DNA from: Saussurea involucrata
Lineage: Eukaryota > Streptophyta > Magnoliopsida > Asterales > Asteraceae
Direction: 5' to 3'
DNA: 64,000 bases
NCBI GenBank assembly: GCA_033807775.1
Contig: CM066314.1
Span: forward strand, 37,059,501-37,123,500
In this document: one piece after another, positions 46,934 to 58,087 of the stretch
How the letters are laid out: each line of letters begins with the position of its first letter
Numbering within the stretch: position 1 is the first letter of the stretch
Translations under genes and position numbers: made by a program
The notes under the pieces: model-generated
The model's input: only the letters and a program-made list of their open reading frames with translations
Database searches by the model: none
What the model was told of the DNA's origin: nothing

Positions 46934-48675
46934 CCCGAGCAATTGAAATAGTTACTCCAAGAGGAACAACGTTCTGGATTCTAAGTGTGGAAGATTGTGT
47001 TATACCAAAAGTTGGATTGGTGTATGAGTCAATTGAAAAAGCAATTGAAGTGTATACAACTTATGCAGATATAGCGGGGTTCGCGGTTAGACTGGGAACA
47101 CAAAAAACTAAAAACAACGATATAATAAAGCTGAAATATCTTCTGTGCAGTAGGTAGGGGTGCTCAAATTTCCGACCAACCCGGCCAACCCAACCCAACC
47201 CGAGGCAAAAAAAACTCAAACCGAGCCAACCCAATGTATAATCGATACTATTTTTGACCAACCCGCATATATTGGGTTGATAACGGGTTAGGCCCAAAAC
47301 AAACCGACCCAACCCGACAACCCGCGACAACACAAAAACATTTAAATCTAATTTTGAATTCATGTTACTGTCATTTTTGTTACTGTCAAGGCAATATTGT
47401 TACTATTGAACATTTATAAACAAACAATTGTTGGCCGTTTGTTACTTTAGTAATCTTGTTATTGATTCTTGATGCCACATTTATAAGCAATCTTTTATCA
47501 GACGATTTAGTAATGTGTTGAACATTTAGATATTTAGAAACATGTAGCAATTTGTTTAGACACGATAAACTTAGTTAAATGGTGAAAGGATCAATAAAAG
47601 TTTCAACCCGACCAACCCAACCCAACTCGAACGGTTTGGGTTGGGTTGCACTTTTGATTGGGTTGGGTTGGGTTGAGATTTTTCAAACTGCAATGATTGG
47701 GTTGGGTTGTTAAAGTGCCTTCAACCTGACCAACCCAACCCGTGAGCACCCCTAGCAGTAGGTCAGGGAACCCAAGAGACGTACAAGTTGACACGATGAA
47801 TGGGAAACCGGATAAGAAGAAGCGAAACATGAGTTTTAAAAAAATCGGGTGTGTGGCGTGCATAAAGTTTAAACTTGTTCCCGACACATCATCGTATAGA
47901 ATATAAGGATTTGAAGATAAGCACAATCACCCGTTGATCCCTCCCTAACATATGAATCTTACACGCAAGAGTAGACAATTACTATTTTATGACAGAGAAG
48001 TAATCAAAATATGTGTAACACAAAAACTTGGAGCATCAAAGACTCATACCTTATTGTGTGGCCTTAAAGGTGGACATGAAGCTGTGAGGGGAACTAAGGT
48101 GGATTTCAAGAATCATCAAAGAGATTATAACAACTACATTGGAGACGGAGATTCAAAAATGTGGATTAAGAAAATGAACAACCGGAAGGAACACGTACCA
48201 AATTATGTATTCGAATACAAATGTGAAGACAGTGAAATGGTGGTTGCTTTCTAGGCAGATGATACAGCACAGTGTAATTACGGAGCATTTGGGGATATTG
48301 TCTCGTTTGATGGTACCTACCGTACAAATAGGTATATGTTATCTATATTTTATAAAACTAACAATCACATGTGCATGCTCACTAACAATGATAACTGTGT
48401 GTATTCCTTTCAGGCACCAAATGATATTTGTACCATTTACACGTAATGATAACCATAAAAAATGTGTCACATTCAGAGTCGGATTGGTTGCGCATGAGAA
48501 TGCAAACTTATTTGAATGGCTACTTAGAGCTTTCTTAAAAGCGCACAAAAAAGAACCAACCTTGGTAGTTACAGATCAATGTGCGGCTATGAAGATCGCA
48601 ATAGACATTGTTTTCCAGACAGCAAGACATAGGTTGTGCATGTGGCACATATGTAACAAATTGACAGCAAGGGTA
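46934..48675 (+). pseudogene. FAR1/FRS-like (Mutator transposase family) pseudogene, split by a hAT element
   Basis: Plus-strand exons encode a FAR1 DNA-binding domain (GLVYESIEKAIEVYTTYADI, GFAVR, LLCSR, then after the hAT GCVACIKFK and DKHNHPL), followed by the start of the MULE transposase domain: FGDIVSFDGTYRTN, an 82-bp intron (48332-48413), MIFVPFT, and VVTDQCAAMKIAI with HRLCMWHICNKL. The two aspartates of the catalytic DDE are visible; the part with the glutamate and the SWIM finger is missing. There are in-frame stops before GFEDKHNH, after HNHPLIPP and before ADDTAQ. Removing the hAT element and one duplication copy leaves the frame continuous, so the hAT hit a coding sequence. Confidence 0.82.
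47155..47754. mobile_element. hAT-type MITE, 600 bp, with 8-bp duplication
   Basis: Ends are TAGGGGTGCTCA and its perfect complement TGAGCACCCCTA. The flanks are GCAGTAGG on both sides (47147-47154 and 47755-47762), a perfect 8-bp duplication as made by hAT transposases. The interior has AACCC/GGGTT motifs near both ends. No coding capacity. Confidence 0.93.
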
Positions 48676-49458
48676 TGAAAATATGCACTTGAATATAACA
48701 TGCATTTGTGCAATGTAATGCATAACAAGTTATTTTGTGCATAGCATGCACTTGTGCATAATATAGAAATACTAATCAAGTACATTATATGTTAAATGGG
48801 AAGAAGATATGATGAAAAATAGGGTTTCAATCGATGGAAGGGAGACAAAAAAGTATACCTTCTTCAGCCATTTATGCTAGCTTGAAGTAAAAATCTGATT
48901 GGGTAAGTGGATGGTTGCAAGGTTAGAGATGGTGTCGATAATGATCAACGAACACTGATCTCAAAATCAAAAACGAAATATGAAAAACCTACAAATAATC
49001 ATCGATCGAACACTGAACTCAAAACCAAAAATGAAATATGAAAACCCTCAAATACTCATCGAGGAACACTGAACTCAAAACCAAAAACGAAAACTTGCAT
49101 TTGTGAATGATTGACCAAAATCGAGCTAACTCTGAACAAAAAACCTCAAATCGAGCTTAACTTCGCTTTGTTTGAATCGATTTGGAAGAACATTGACCTA
49201 AATCTTTCATATTGAAAATAGATTCTGAGAAAATAATGGATACAGTAGAGAAAAACATGAATACCTTCAAAATCGTGAGAATCGTGAGACGAAGAATCGA
49301 TTGAGACCCGTTTGATTGAAGGAGAATCGGTTGAGACCCGTTTGATAGAAGGATAATCGATTGTTGTAGGATAGTAGAAGGACGATGATTATGGTTGAAA
49401 ATCGGGATATGGAATGGAGGGTAGCTTTATTCCAATTTTACCCCCAATGCAGCGTAAG
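48676..49458. other. non-coding 3' part of the Mutator-like element
   Basis: Nothing recognisable except an imperfect tandem repeat at about 48945-49085 built on GAACACTGAACTCAAAACCA. Confidence 0.5.
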
Positions 49459-50063
49459 CAAGGTTCAAAATAGCGTAAGGCGTGGCGTGGCGGCGAGGTC
49501 AAGCCTCAAGCCTTACACGCCACGGCGAGGACGCGGCGTTTTTTAAGGCGTGATAAGGCGGCAAATTTGTATGTCAAATATATAATTATATATATACACA
49601 TATTTGTTATCCATATATTATTCTAGTAAGATAATTATATTAAAAAAATACATTCATATTAGAAGGAGGACATACATATAGATTATTATTATAAAAATAG
49701 TTTTTGATTGAATATTTAAAATAGAACTTATAAAGGTAAATTTACAACGTTCGCTTTAATCGTAATTCCATAATGTTTATGAAATTTTGAAACAATGTGT
49801 GTCGTGATTAGATAAATCCATAAAGATAGAAAATATAAAGTTAAAAATGTAAAAACAAAAAAGATAAAAAAATAAAAATATAGAAAATAAAAAAAATTGT
49901 GAAAATATCACGTCTTAGAGAAAACTCGCGCCGCGCCGCGCCATGGCGCGCCTTAAGACGCCATGGCGTGAGCCACGCCATATAGAAACGTTATGGGCCA
50001 TTTCGTAACGGCGGAGACGCGTCTTACGCCATATCGCGCCATGACGCGCCTTTTTGAACACTG
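49459..50063. mobile_element. hAT-type MITE, 605 bp, with 8-bp duplication
   Basis: Left end CAAGGTTCAAAATAGCG and right end complement CAGTGTTCAAAAAGGCG. The flanks AGCGTAAG (49451-49458 and 50064-50071) are a perfect 8-bp duplication. The outer 100 bases on each side are rich in GGCG/CGCC, and the middle is AT rich. No coding capacity. Confidence 0.92.
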
Positions 50064-50210
50064 AGCGTAAGTAAATATGTAATATACCCTTAACTTTGAT
50101 TTATTTACAAAATTGCCATTAAGAATATTAACCCTTGATTTATGTTATCCTATGCCTATAAAGGTGTTCCTTAGTTTTTCAGTTATTTGAGGTTTTCCCT
50201 TGAACCTCCC

Positions 50211-50576
50211 TATATATATATATATATATATATATAAGTGTTACGCAATTATGTCATAGTTACATGAACAACATAAGTGTGAGTAATAAAGTTAAGAGGT
50301 TACTCGTACATCCATCGGTGATTTTCAAAGGATTGACTCCTAGATACATGCATATCATCAATTGATATTTCAAGGATAACTAAGGGAACATCGTTTTAAA
50401 TCAAAAACTAGTGATAGTTTAAAGATGGCTTAGTGAGGGATTAGCAACACAAGGAAATCCCTTTAATTTGGATCTGTTGCTAATCTACCAAAATCCCACA
50501 ATGTTAGTGACGACTCATGACTCTTCGTCAGTAACTATTAAAGGTTCTTATTTTGTTTTTTTATCTTTTAGAAGTC
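50211..50576. other. TA microsatellite and unrecognised spacer
   Basis: A TA-run (50211-50236) followed by about 340 bases without a recognisable feature. Confidence 0.5.
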
Positions 50577-50681
50577 TAAGAGGCTGTTTGGTTGGTTTTT
50601 CATTATGTCCTGTGTGGATATAGATGTCTGTCTGGATTTATCTGTCTGTATAGATTGTGATATCTTGTTGTTTGTTTGTTG

Positions 50682-53310
50682 TGTAACACCCGTAATTTTC
50701 GGATAAGTACAATTTCGAATCAGGGAAAAACCGATCTTTTAAGAAAAATATGAAAATAGTATTTTGGTTTAAATCTTAGATTTTATGGTCTTGTTGGATG
50801 AGGAATTCAAATACGAGTCCAACGGTTCTTTCCGGAGCGAAAACGGAGCTATATTGAAGAAGTTACGGCCGAAACAGTATCAGACCCAAAAGGAGGTCAC
50901 ACGGCCTGGTGCGCGACTTTAGGCCGCGGCCTAAACCGCCCAACTCTCTGGAGTCCGGACCTGCAGCATTAAGTCGCGAACTTTCAACCTCATTCTTCAA
51001 ACCTTCATAACTTTTGCATCCCAACTCCGATTTGAGTGATTCAAGTTGCTATGGTTTCGTTTTTGGAAGCTTTTCAAGGATCTAGAAAGAGTTTTGAAGT
51101 ATATTGGATGATCCAAGAGTATTTGGTGGTAGTTGAGGTAAGCTTCTCATATTCTCCATCTAAAAAAGTTAGGGTTTTAGTATTTTGGTGGTTTTGGATG
51201 TTTTATGTTGGGGAAAACATATATATATGTGTTTAGGGATGATTATTTATGGTTGGAAACTTGTGGATCTAGGTTTTTGGAAGATTTTGCTTGAAGATGC
51301 AAGTTCCTCAAAGGAGCTTACGTTTGGGGAAAACCTAGATTTAGCCTAAATCTAGCAAGGTGAGTTCAAGTTGCTTTGTGAAAACTTTGTACATGCCAAA
51401 ATGTTATTTTCCAAGTACTTATGTGATTACATGAAAATTGTTGATTGTTGAGTTAATTGTGGGGTTTCGACTTTTGAAGTATTTAACTTGGTAAATGTGG
51501 TAAAATGCCCATATTTGGGATTTTTGGGAAACTTGATAGTAAATCATAAATGATAACATATTGATGATTTATTGCATAGATGGAGATCATTTGGTGAAAA
51601 TGAACTTCTAGTGCTTATTTGGAAATATGCATAGTTTATGTTATGATACGTTTTGAAAATACGAACGTGTAGGATTTTGAGCTTTGAATAAATGAAACAC
51701 GTATGAAAGTATTTAAATGTTTTTTCCTATAGATGGAGATTTGTATAAATGCCCTTTTAACGCGTGTTTCGGAAATATGCATAAGTTATGTTGTGGGACG
51801 ATTTGAAAGTGTAAACGATATGAGTTCCTTTGGAAAATGGGATGTCCCACCCATTGTTGTGTTTTGGGTTATTCATAAATTTAAAACGGGTATTCGCATA
51901 AACATGTGTTGTTTATGTTTAATTCATTTTATGACTTTTACTAATGGTCATTTGATTTATGGAGCCCATGGCTCGGTTTTGACTCTGTTGGGTCTTGGGG
52001 ACATTTGTCCGATTTTGATAGCTCGTTGTTGGGTGTTTGGTTATGATATGCATATAATGCATCTTATTTGAGAATTACATGTTTTGAATGCGTTAGTTCA
52101 TTCGTTGGGGTCATGTAATGTTTTATTTGTAAGACAATGGATCCATAAGCATTTGAGTTTCCCCTTAGTCTCGCGGGCAAGAGATCGGGATTGATTGAGC
52201 TAAGTTTACGAGATGTTAGTTTCTTTTGTAGCACGGAATAGGCATCGGGTTCCATGATAAGTAAGGCGTGGGCCTACATGGTCGGGCGTTGTCTCATGGG
52301 CAGTAAGGTGTAATTCCATATGTGCTTAGCACGGGATAGGCATCGGGATCCATGATAAGTAAGGCGTGGACCTATATGGTCGGGCGTCGTCTCATGGGCA
52401 GTAAGGTGTAATCCATAATGTGCTGTTGTGGATTTGGAGGGACCCAATGTATAGACCTGGAGTGGTTGAAGTTGGGGGATCCCTAGTCTCGCGGGCAATA
52501 GATCTGGAGTGATTGAGCTCAGTTTGCGAGAGTAATCCACGTGGGTGTTTTATTGCATAGTAGGTGACCCACTTTAGTGTTATGTCACATGCAATGTATA
52601 CGGGTCTCCCCCGTCACCGAAAGGTGTTGTTTTGGGTATTTGTGTTTATCCATGTTTTCGGTGACGTATCATGTTTATGAGAATTGCTTTCCACGTTATA
52701 TGAGTTGTGGACTATGTTTCATCCATGTTTTGGGATGTTTTGGAATAATGGCGAATATTTATGAATTTAATCACTTTGGGTATTAAATGCTATTTTACCT
52801 TTCGCACTGATTTTGGAAAGGAGTCTATTTTGGGAAATCATGTTATATTAAAGATTTCAGCATGAGAATTGTGTGAGTTGGAAAATGGGTGATTTGTATT
52901 CAAAGCAAACTCTTTTGAAATCATGGCTAAAAACTACACTCCTCTCGATTTATGAATTTATATAGTCATGATAAAATGCTTGAACTCACTAGGCGTTAGC
53001 CTAACCCTTTTTATTTGTCGGCATGTGCAACAGGCTCAGGTTGGGAGTAGCTTTAGCTACACTGTGAAGTGGCGAGTGCTAGTAGAGTGCACGAGAGATG
53101 ATTTTGATTAAGTGAATCTTCTGCATTATTTAGGACTAGAAACTTGTGTTGTGTTAAGTAACGCCCGTCTTAAGCTTTTAGTTTGTGGAAATTATGATGT
53201 TTAAATTCCGAGGTATTTTAAGGAATGAATTGTAGAAATGATTTTATATACTTTTGGTTATTTTATTGAAATTAAAGTTAGTTGCTCGTTCCAATTTTGA
53301 GGGTGTTACA
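50682..53310 (+). repeat. solo LTR of a gypsy element, 2629 bp
   Basis: Begins TGTAACACCC and ends GGGTGTTACA, flanked by TGTTG on both sides (50677-50681 and 53311-53315). A complete LTR with a perfect 5-bp duplication and no interior shows that LTR-LTR recombination removed the rest. It lies inside the Harbinger element. The orientation is inferred from the shared LTR motifs CACTAGGCGTTAGCCTAA and GGATCCATA. Confidence 0.9.
52230..52430. repeat. about 97-bp tandem duplication in the solo LTR
   Basis: Two copies of a unit with ATAGGCATCGGG, CCATGATAAGTAAGGCGTGG and GTCTCATGGGCAGTAAGGTG. Confidence 0.85.
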
Positions 53311-54347
53311 TGTTGTGCTGAACAAACGGTCTAAATGTCAGAAATGACTATCTTGCCCTTCTGTTTGTTATTTGTTTTAGTGATCTCTTGACACCATTGC
53401 AACCAAAACCTTCGATTAAAGTTGTCTATTGACACCATTGCAACAAAAACCTTCGATCTCCAAAAATTAGAATCTAAACACAAATTGATAAAAAAAATCA
53501 AGAACATCAAACGCATCAGCAGCTTGCAACAATAACAATGGAGATGAAGAACAAGAAGCTGGAAGTCCCTAAAATCAAACCCAAAATATAATCCTTAAAC
53601 TAAAATATAGTTTATAAAAAATCAAACCCTGTCGCAGAGATGAAGAACAAGAAGCTGGAAAACCTTAAACCTAGCAAAGGTATACAGGTTATGGCAAAGG
53701 TGAAGAACGAGAATCCAATCCTTGAATGAAATCGCTAAAATAAAACCCAAAATTTGATCTTTAAATTAAACACTAGTCCTAAATCAAACACTAGTCCTAA
53801 ATCTAATCCTTAAAATAAAATAAAATAAAAAATATGAAAAGTTAAACCTAAAATTCAATATATCTCAAGAGAGGTATACACAGGTTGTGTTGGAGATGAA
53901 GAACGAGAACATGGTTGAACCATGAATATCCAGATTTACATCTGAATCATATCTTGAACTTTGAGGTCAAACCTTGAGTGTACGATTTTCATCTGAACCT
54001 TGAACCTTCGATCTGCAACAAGGAGGAGGGTCACAACAATGATTTGTTCAACCCAGTGACAACAACAAGCAACGTGAAGGATGGCATGGCGGTGATAGGG
54101 AGGAGTAGGGAGGAAGGGGCATGGCGGTGATGGGGAGGAGTAGGGAGCAAGGAGGTTATTTATGTCTGTGCATTTCAAAGGGTAGGGATGGAAATGTGGT
54201 GTATGTTTCCATAGAGGTGCCCTCTAAAAACTTAATCGGTAAGCTCCACTTTAAACCATTAAACCGCTTCCAAACACCATACTATGGTTGAGAGAATAAG
54301 CTTATGGGTTCATTAAGCTCATTAAGCCGCATCCAAATAGGCCCTAA

Positions 54348-54820
54348 GAGTGATTTGTTAAAATAAGTTCAACATCATCCTCATGTGAATCATTTTTCGT
54401 TCTTCAAGTTCTTCTTACTCATCATCCTTTATCACCCTACTTATATCAACTTTGTGAATTTTCTTATGACAAAACTAACTTTTTGGTGGTTTTAGTGTTC
54501 ATCAATCATATTAGTGTTTATAATTTACTTGAGACCGATCAGAGTGTTAAAGAAAATATTCGTAAGTTAGGAGGTGCGGAATGCACACTCACAAAAGTTG
54601 TCTCTATCACCTTGTGGGGTTCTAGGGGTAGCGCACCTATCGGGGCTCAAAGGGGCAGAGCCCCTTGGCGGTGGTCGAGTGGTAGCGCCACGAGGTTTTT
54701 GGAATTTATGAAGAGTCAAACTTAGTGAAATTTCACTAAGTGTAAGTCTGATTAGTGCATTTAGACTTAATTTCTTCCGAGTAACACTTGTAGTTCATCA
54801 GAGTAAGAGACTGAACCTCA
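54348..54820. other. unrecognised spacer with GC-rich hairpin
   Basis: A GC-rich patch at 54618-54700 includes the perfect hairpin AAGGGGCAGAGCCCCTT (54650-54666). The open frame at 54483-54725 shows no domain. Possibly a remnant of a retroelement LTR. Confidence 0.4.
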
Positions 54821-55056
54821 TGTAACACCCTTAAATTTGAAAATAACGAGTAATTTAAAATTTTCGATTATATATCAAATAAAAATAAAATTACTTTCTA
54901 CAAGTCAACACTTCATTACCTATAATGGCAATCTACGATTTTCATCAATAACTAACAATCCAAAACCTACACATGTACTATATTAGAGAGGGGCGTTACT
55001 AAAACTCAACGTCAGTCGTTATCTCCAAAATACGGAAGACTTCCCCAATATGGTTA

Positions 55057-56877
55057 TGTAACACCTCGAATTTTCCATAATTTAATATACATTTTATTAT
55101 GGATAAATGTTTATTATTGGTGGGTTTTAGTATAAAAATAATCTGAAGGGGGGGATATGTTATATTTGATTGTGTAGGGGTTAAAGTGGTTAAGTAATTT
55201 GGGTTATAAATTGAGAAGTCTGGTTAATTTAGGAATATTTGAGCATTTGATTTTGGAGGTCGGTTTAAGTCAGGAAGCAAGAAATCGAGTTCACAGGAGA
55301 TTTGGTAAGGTTTTAACTAATCTCTGGGATCAATTTATTTAAGATCGATTTTCCCAAATTCATTGATTCTTTCAAACCAGGTTTTGAAACCAGTTGGGAA
55401 ATCACAAGGTTGAAATCTATTTTGGTGTTGAGTTCATCGACTCTGTATCCCGAAATCTTTGTGAGTTCATTTTTACTGTGCAAAATATGTTAATATGCTT
55501 TCAAAAGTGGATAGCTGAAATTGAAATTGTCTCATGAACTTACTTGTATGTTTAAGAGGATTGGTGGAAGGGATTTTATGGAATAAGGTGTAAAACGCGA
55601 AAAACCAGATGGATATCGAACGAATCCGGAAGATAGCTTTTCCGGTATATCTGGATTTGTGTTTTCCGGATGTGTTCGGACTTGACTTTTCCGGATAGTT
55701 CCGGATTTGATTTATGGGTGTTTTTCTGGACTCGAATTCCGGATACTTTTTCCGGATGATTCCCGGAATCGATTTCCGGATAGTACTGGATTTCCCTTGG
55801 TTCCGGATGTTACCGGAATACTTTGATTTCCGGATATTACCGAATTATATATATTTTTTGATGTTACCGGATATACTTTCCGTATAATTTTTTCTTGGAT
55901 AGTTTTAGTATGGGGTTTCTTGATCTTGTGTTTTCCGAAAATGAAACATTCTTTGATCATTTTGATTTCAACTTTAGCAGTACAAATATAATTATAACTC
56001 AAATTTGAGTATAATACGATTTGATATATGTTTTTAATTTGGTGCGTACGTATGCTAGTAAGTGTAATGGATCCATAGGCACTAGCATTAATTGATAAAC
56101 GTGGAATAGACAAGGTAAATTGGAATTCCCTTTTATTGTGACGTGAAAACGTGGAATAGGCAAGGTAAATTGAAATTCCCGTTTATTGCGACGTGAAAAT
56201 GTGGAATAGACAAGGTAAATTGGAATTCCTGTTTTCTATTGGAAGATAAGGGATAGACATGGTTTAATTGTAATCCCTACTTCCACACCAAGAAATAGGC
56301 ATGGTTTAATTGTAATTTCTTGGACATGAGCTGGAATCTAGAATCATTAGTGATTCGTAGTGTTGCCTTAAATATGATACAACGACTTACTTGGTGTTCA
56401 TCATATTCATGGAATCGGGTATAATCCCTGTCATCGAAAGATGTTATGTGTACGTTATGGAATTTTCGAAGCTTTGTTTATAAATTTGATTTCAAAGCTT
56501 ATAAATGTTTTAATCTTTAAAACTTGATGTTCTCACTAGGCGCAAGCCTAATGTTTCCAAATTAAATTTTCTTACCAGGTGCTAGCACAAGAAGGGATAT
56601 GAAGGGATGAGCGGAGAGTGATTCATGAGTCATAGCTTTTGAAGGTTTACTGGAGAGATTAGTTTATATCGAAGATATTTTAGGAGATTCCATAGACAAC
56701 TTTATAATCTGATCTTGTTTGTTATGGATTAGATTAGTAGGTTGTTTATGATATTTCATTTGTAATTATGAATCTTCGTTACTAATCCTCCATTTATGAA
56801 TGAAAGTCTTTGGAAATTGTAGTTGTTAATCTGGTTTATTTGAGGTTTAAATTTATTCAAAATTTGAGGGTGTTTCG
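55057..56877 (+). repeat. solo LTR of a gypsy element, 1821 bp
   Basis: Starts TGTAACACCTCG and ends GGGTGTTTCG, where CA would be usual. The flanks are GGTTA on both sides (55052-55056 and 56878-56882), a perfect 5-bp duplication. It is related to the LTR at 58088-60094. It includes many TTCCGGAT motifs (55620-55890) and a minisatellite. Confidence 0.87.
56097..56330. repeat. minisatellite of GGAATAGACAAGGTAAATTG units
   Basis: About three close copies of a 48- to 50-bp unit (AACGTGGAATAGACAAGG, ATTGGAATTCCC), then two diverged copies. It occupies the same LTR position as different arrays in related LTRs. Confidence 0.85.
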
Positions 56878-58087
56878 GGTTAACTCTTTCGCATGCCTCG
56901 AACTAGCACTCAATTTTTCATAATGATGCTAGTACCATCCCCCCAACAAGGACCTAACGCACATGACAACAAATAAAAAATGGTTAAGCTTAACGTCTAG
57001 TGAGTTCAAGAGTTTCAACTTCAATATAAAATGGTAATACTGAAATAATGTTATTTATATCACAATTTGAATATGAAATATATTAAATATAAAAGCAATC
57101 TCTTTTTCCAAAACCCACCATTTTCTAACTGATATCTCGGTGACCAAAGTACCCATTTAAACATGGAATCAAACCTAATACTCACACAATACATGATGAA
57201 TAAAGATTGATATTTAAATACCGAAAACCAAAGGTAAAACTCAAGTATTCAAAGCAACAACATATGGATAATAAACAACATCCAAACATCAAATTATGAG
57301 TACATACCGTACCCAAAAACAACATCGAAAGAATGAAAAAACATAATACTCAAAACACACCTTTCGGTGAAGGGGATACCTGATTCGATTACGGAATACA
57401 AAAGTAAGCCACACCTCTATGTGAATAAGCCCCATTATAGATCAATTGTCATCCAATTCAACCTTGAAAGTTTCTTGGCATAAGACCCTCCCCCCCTTGG
57501 GATGACCCTAGATTTTACTCATTCATAAGAAATTACACCGTATGGTCAATGAACAACGTTCGAATCTATGATCCCGCACCACAAGGCCTCCGATGACCCA
57601 AATGCTTATTCTAGCTACAATATGGAAAGAAACCTCCCATCAATTGACTTATAAATTACACCATATGGCCAATGACAGATGTTCGACTACTAGAATCCGC
57701 ACCATGATGCCCCTGATGACCCAATGGCTATTCATGCCCGCAACACGGGAATAACCATCCCTTTTAAAACAATAAATACTAACTTTTATGCCTATAGATC
57801 CATTGCTTACAGTCTAAATTACACGACTCCAAATTGAATGATCAACCCACTCAAAACATGTACTTCCCAATTAAACGTGCAATAAATGCAAATAATGTTC
57901 AAAGTTCAACTTTGAGTAATATTAAACCGGACAAATGTCCCTGAGATTCATCTGAGTAATAACCGAGCGAAAAACTCAACAAATTTCATTTACTATTCTT
58001 TAAAGTCTTAATATGAAATAAAACGCATAAAATCAACGTTTATGTAAACACACACTGCAAATATCTAATTAACTCGAAGACACATAT

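Larger units (their letters stand above)
45710..50210 (+). mobile_element. Mutator-like element carrying a FAR1/FRS-type transposase gene
   Basis: The left end begins GGGTCAGGTTCAGGGGAAAA and the right end is the complement of GGGAGGTTCAAGGGAAAAC; both continue with CCTCAAATAA, GAAAAACTAA and GAACACC. This gives inverted repeats of about 50 bp, weaker beyond. The flanks are TA-runs, so a 9-bp duplication cannot be distinguished. The interior holds a transposase pseudogene of the FAR1-related class, tandem repeats and two hAT insertions. FAR1/FHY3 transcription factors descend from transposases of this type. Confidence 0.75.
50580..54344. mobile_element. PIF/Harbinger-type element split by a solo LTR
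   Basis: Left end GAGGCTGTTTGG and right end complement GGGCCTATTTGG, with TAA on both sides (50577-50579 and 54345-54347). The terminal motif and TAA duplication fit PIF/Harbinger (Tourist-like). Without the LTR it measures about 1.1 kb and has no transposase. The right part holds short direct repeats (TGACACCATTGCAAC at 53390 and 53430). Confidence 0.7.
54821..58087 (-). repeat. minus-strand gypsy LTR, split by a solo LTR
   Basis: The left part 54821-55056 starts TGTAACACCCTTAAATTTG. The right part 56883-58087 carries the complement of the conserved LTR motifs: TAACGTCTAGTGAGTTCAAG near 56990, ATAGATCCATTGC near 57794, and a CACCTTTCGGTGAAGG segment shared with 50682-53310. The two parts join across the solo LTR. 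The right end is cut by the next gypsy LTR at 58088. Confidence 0.6.
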
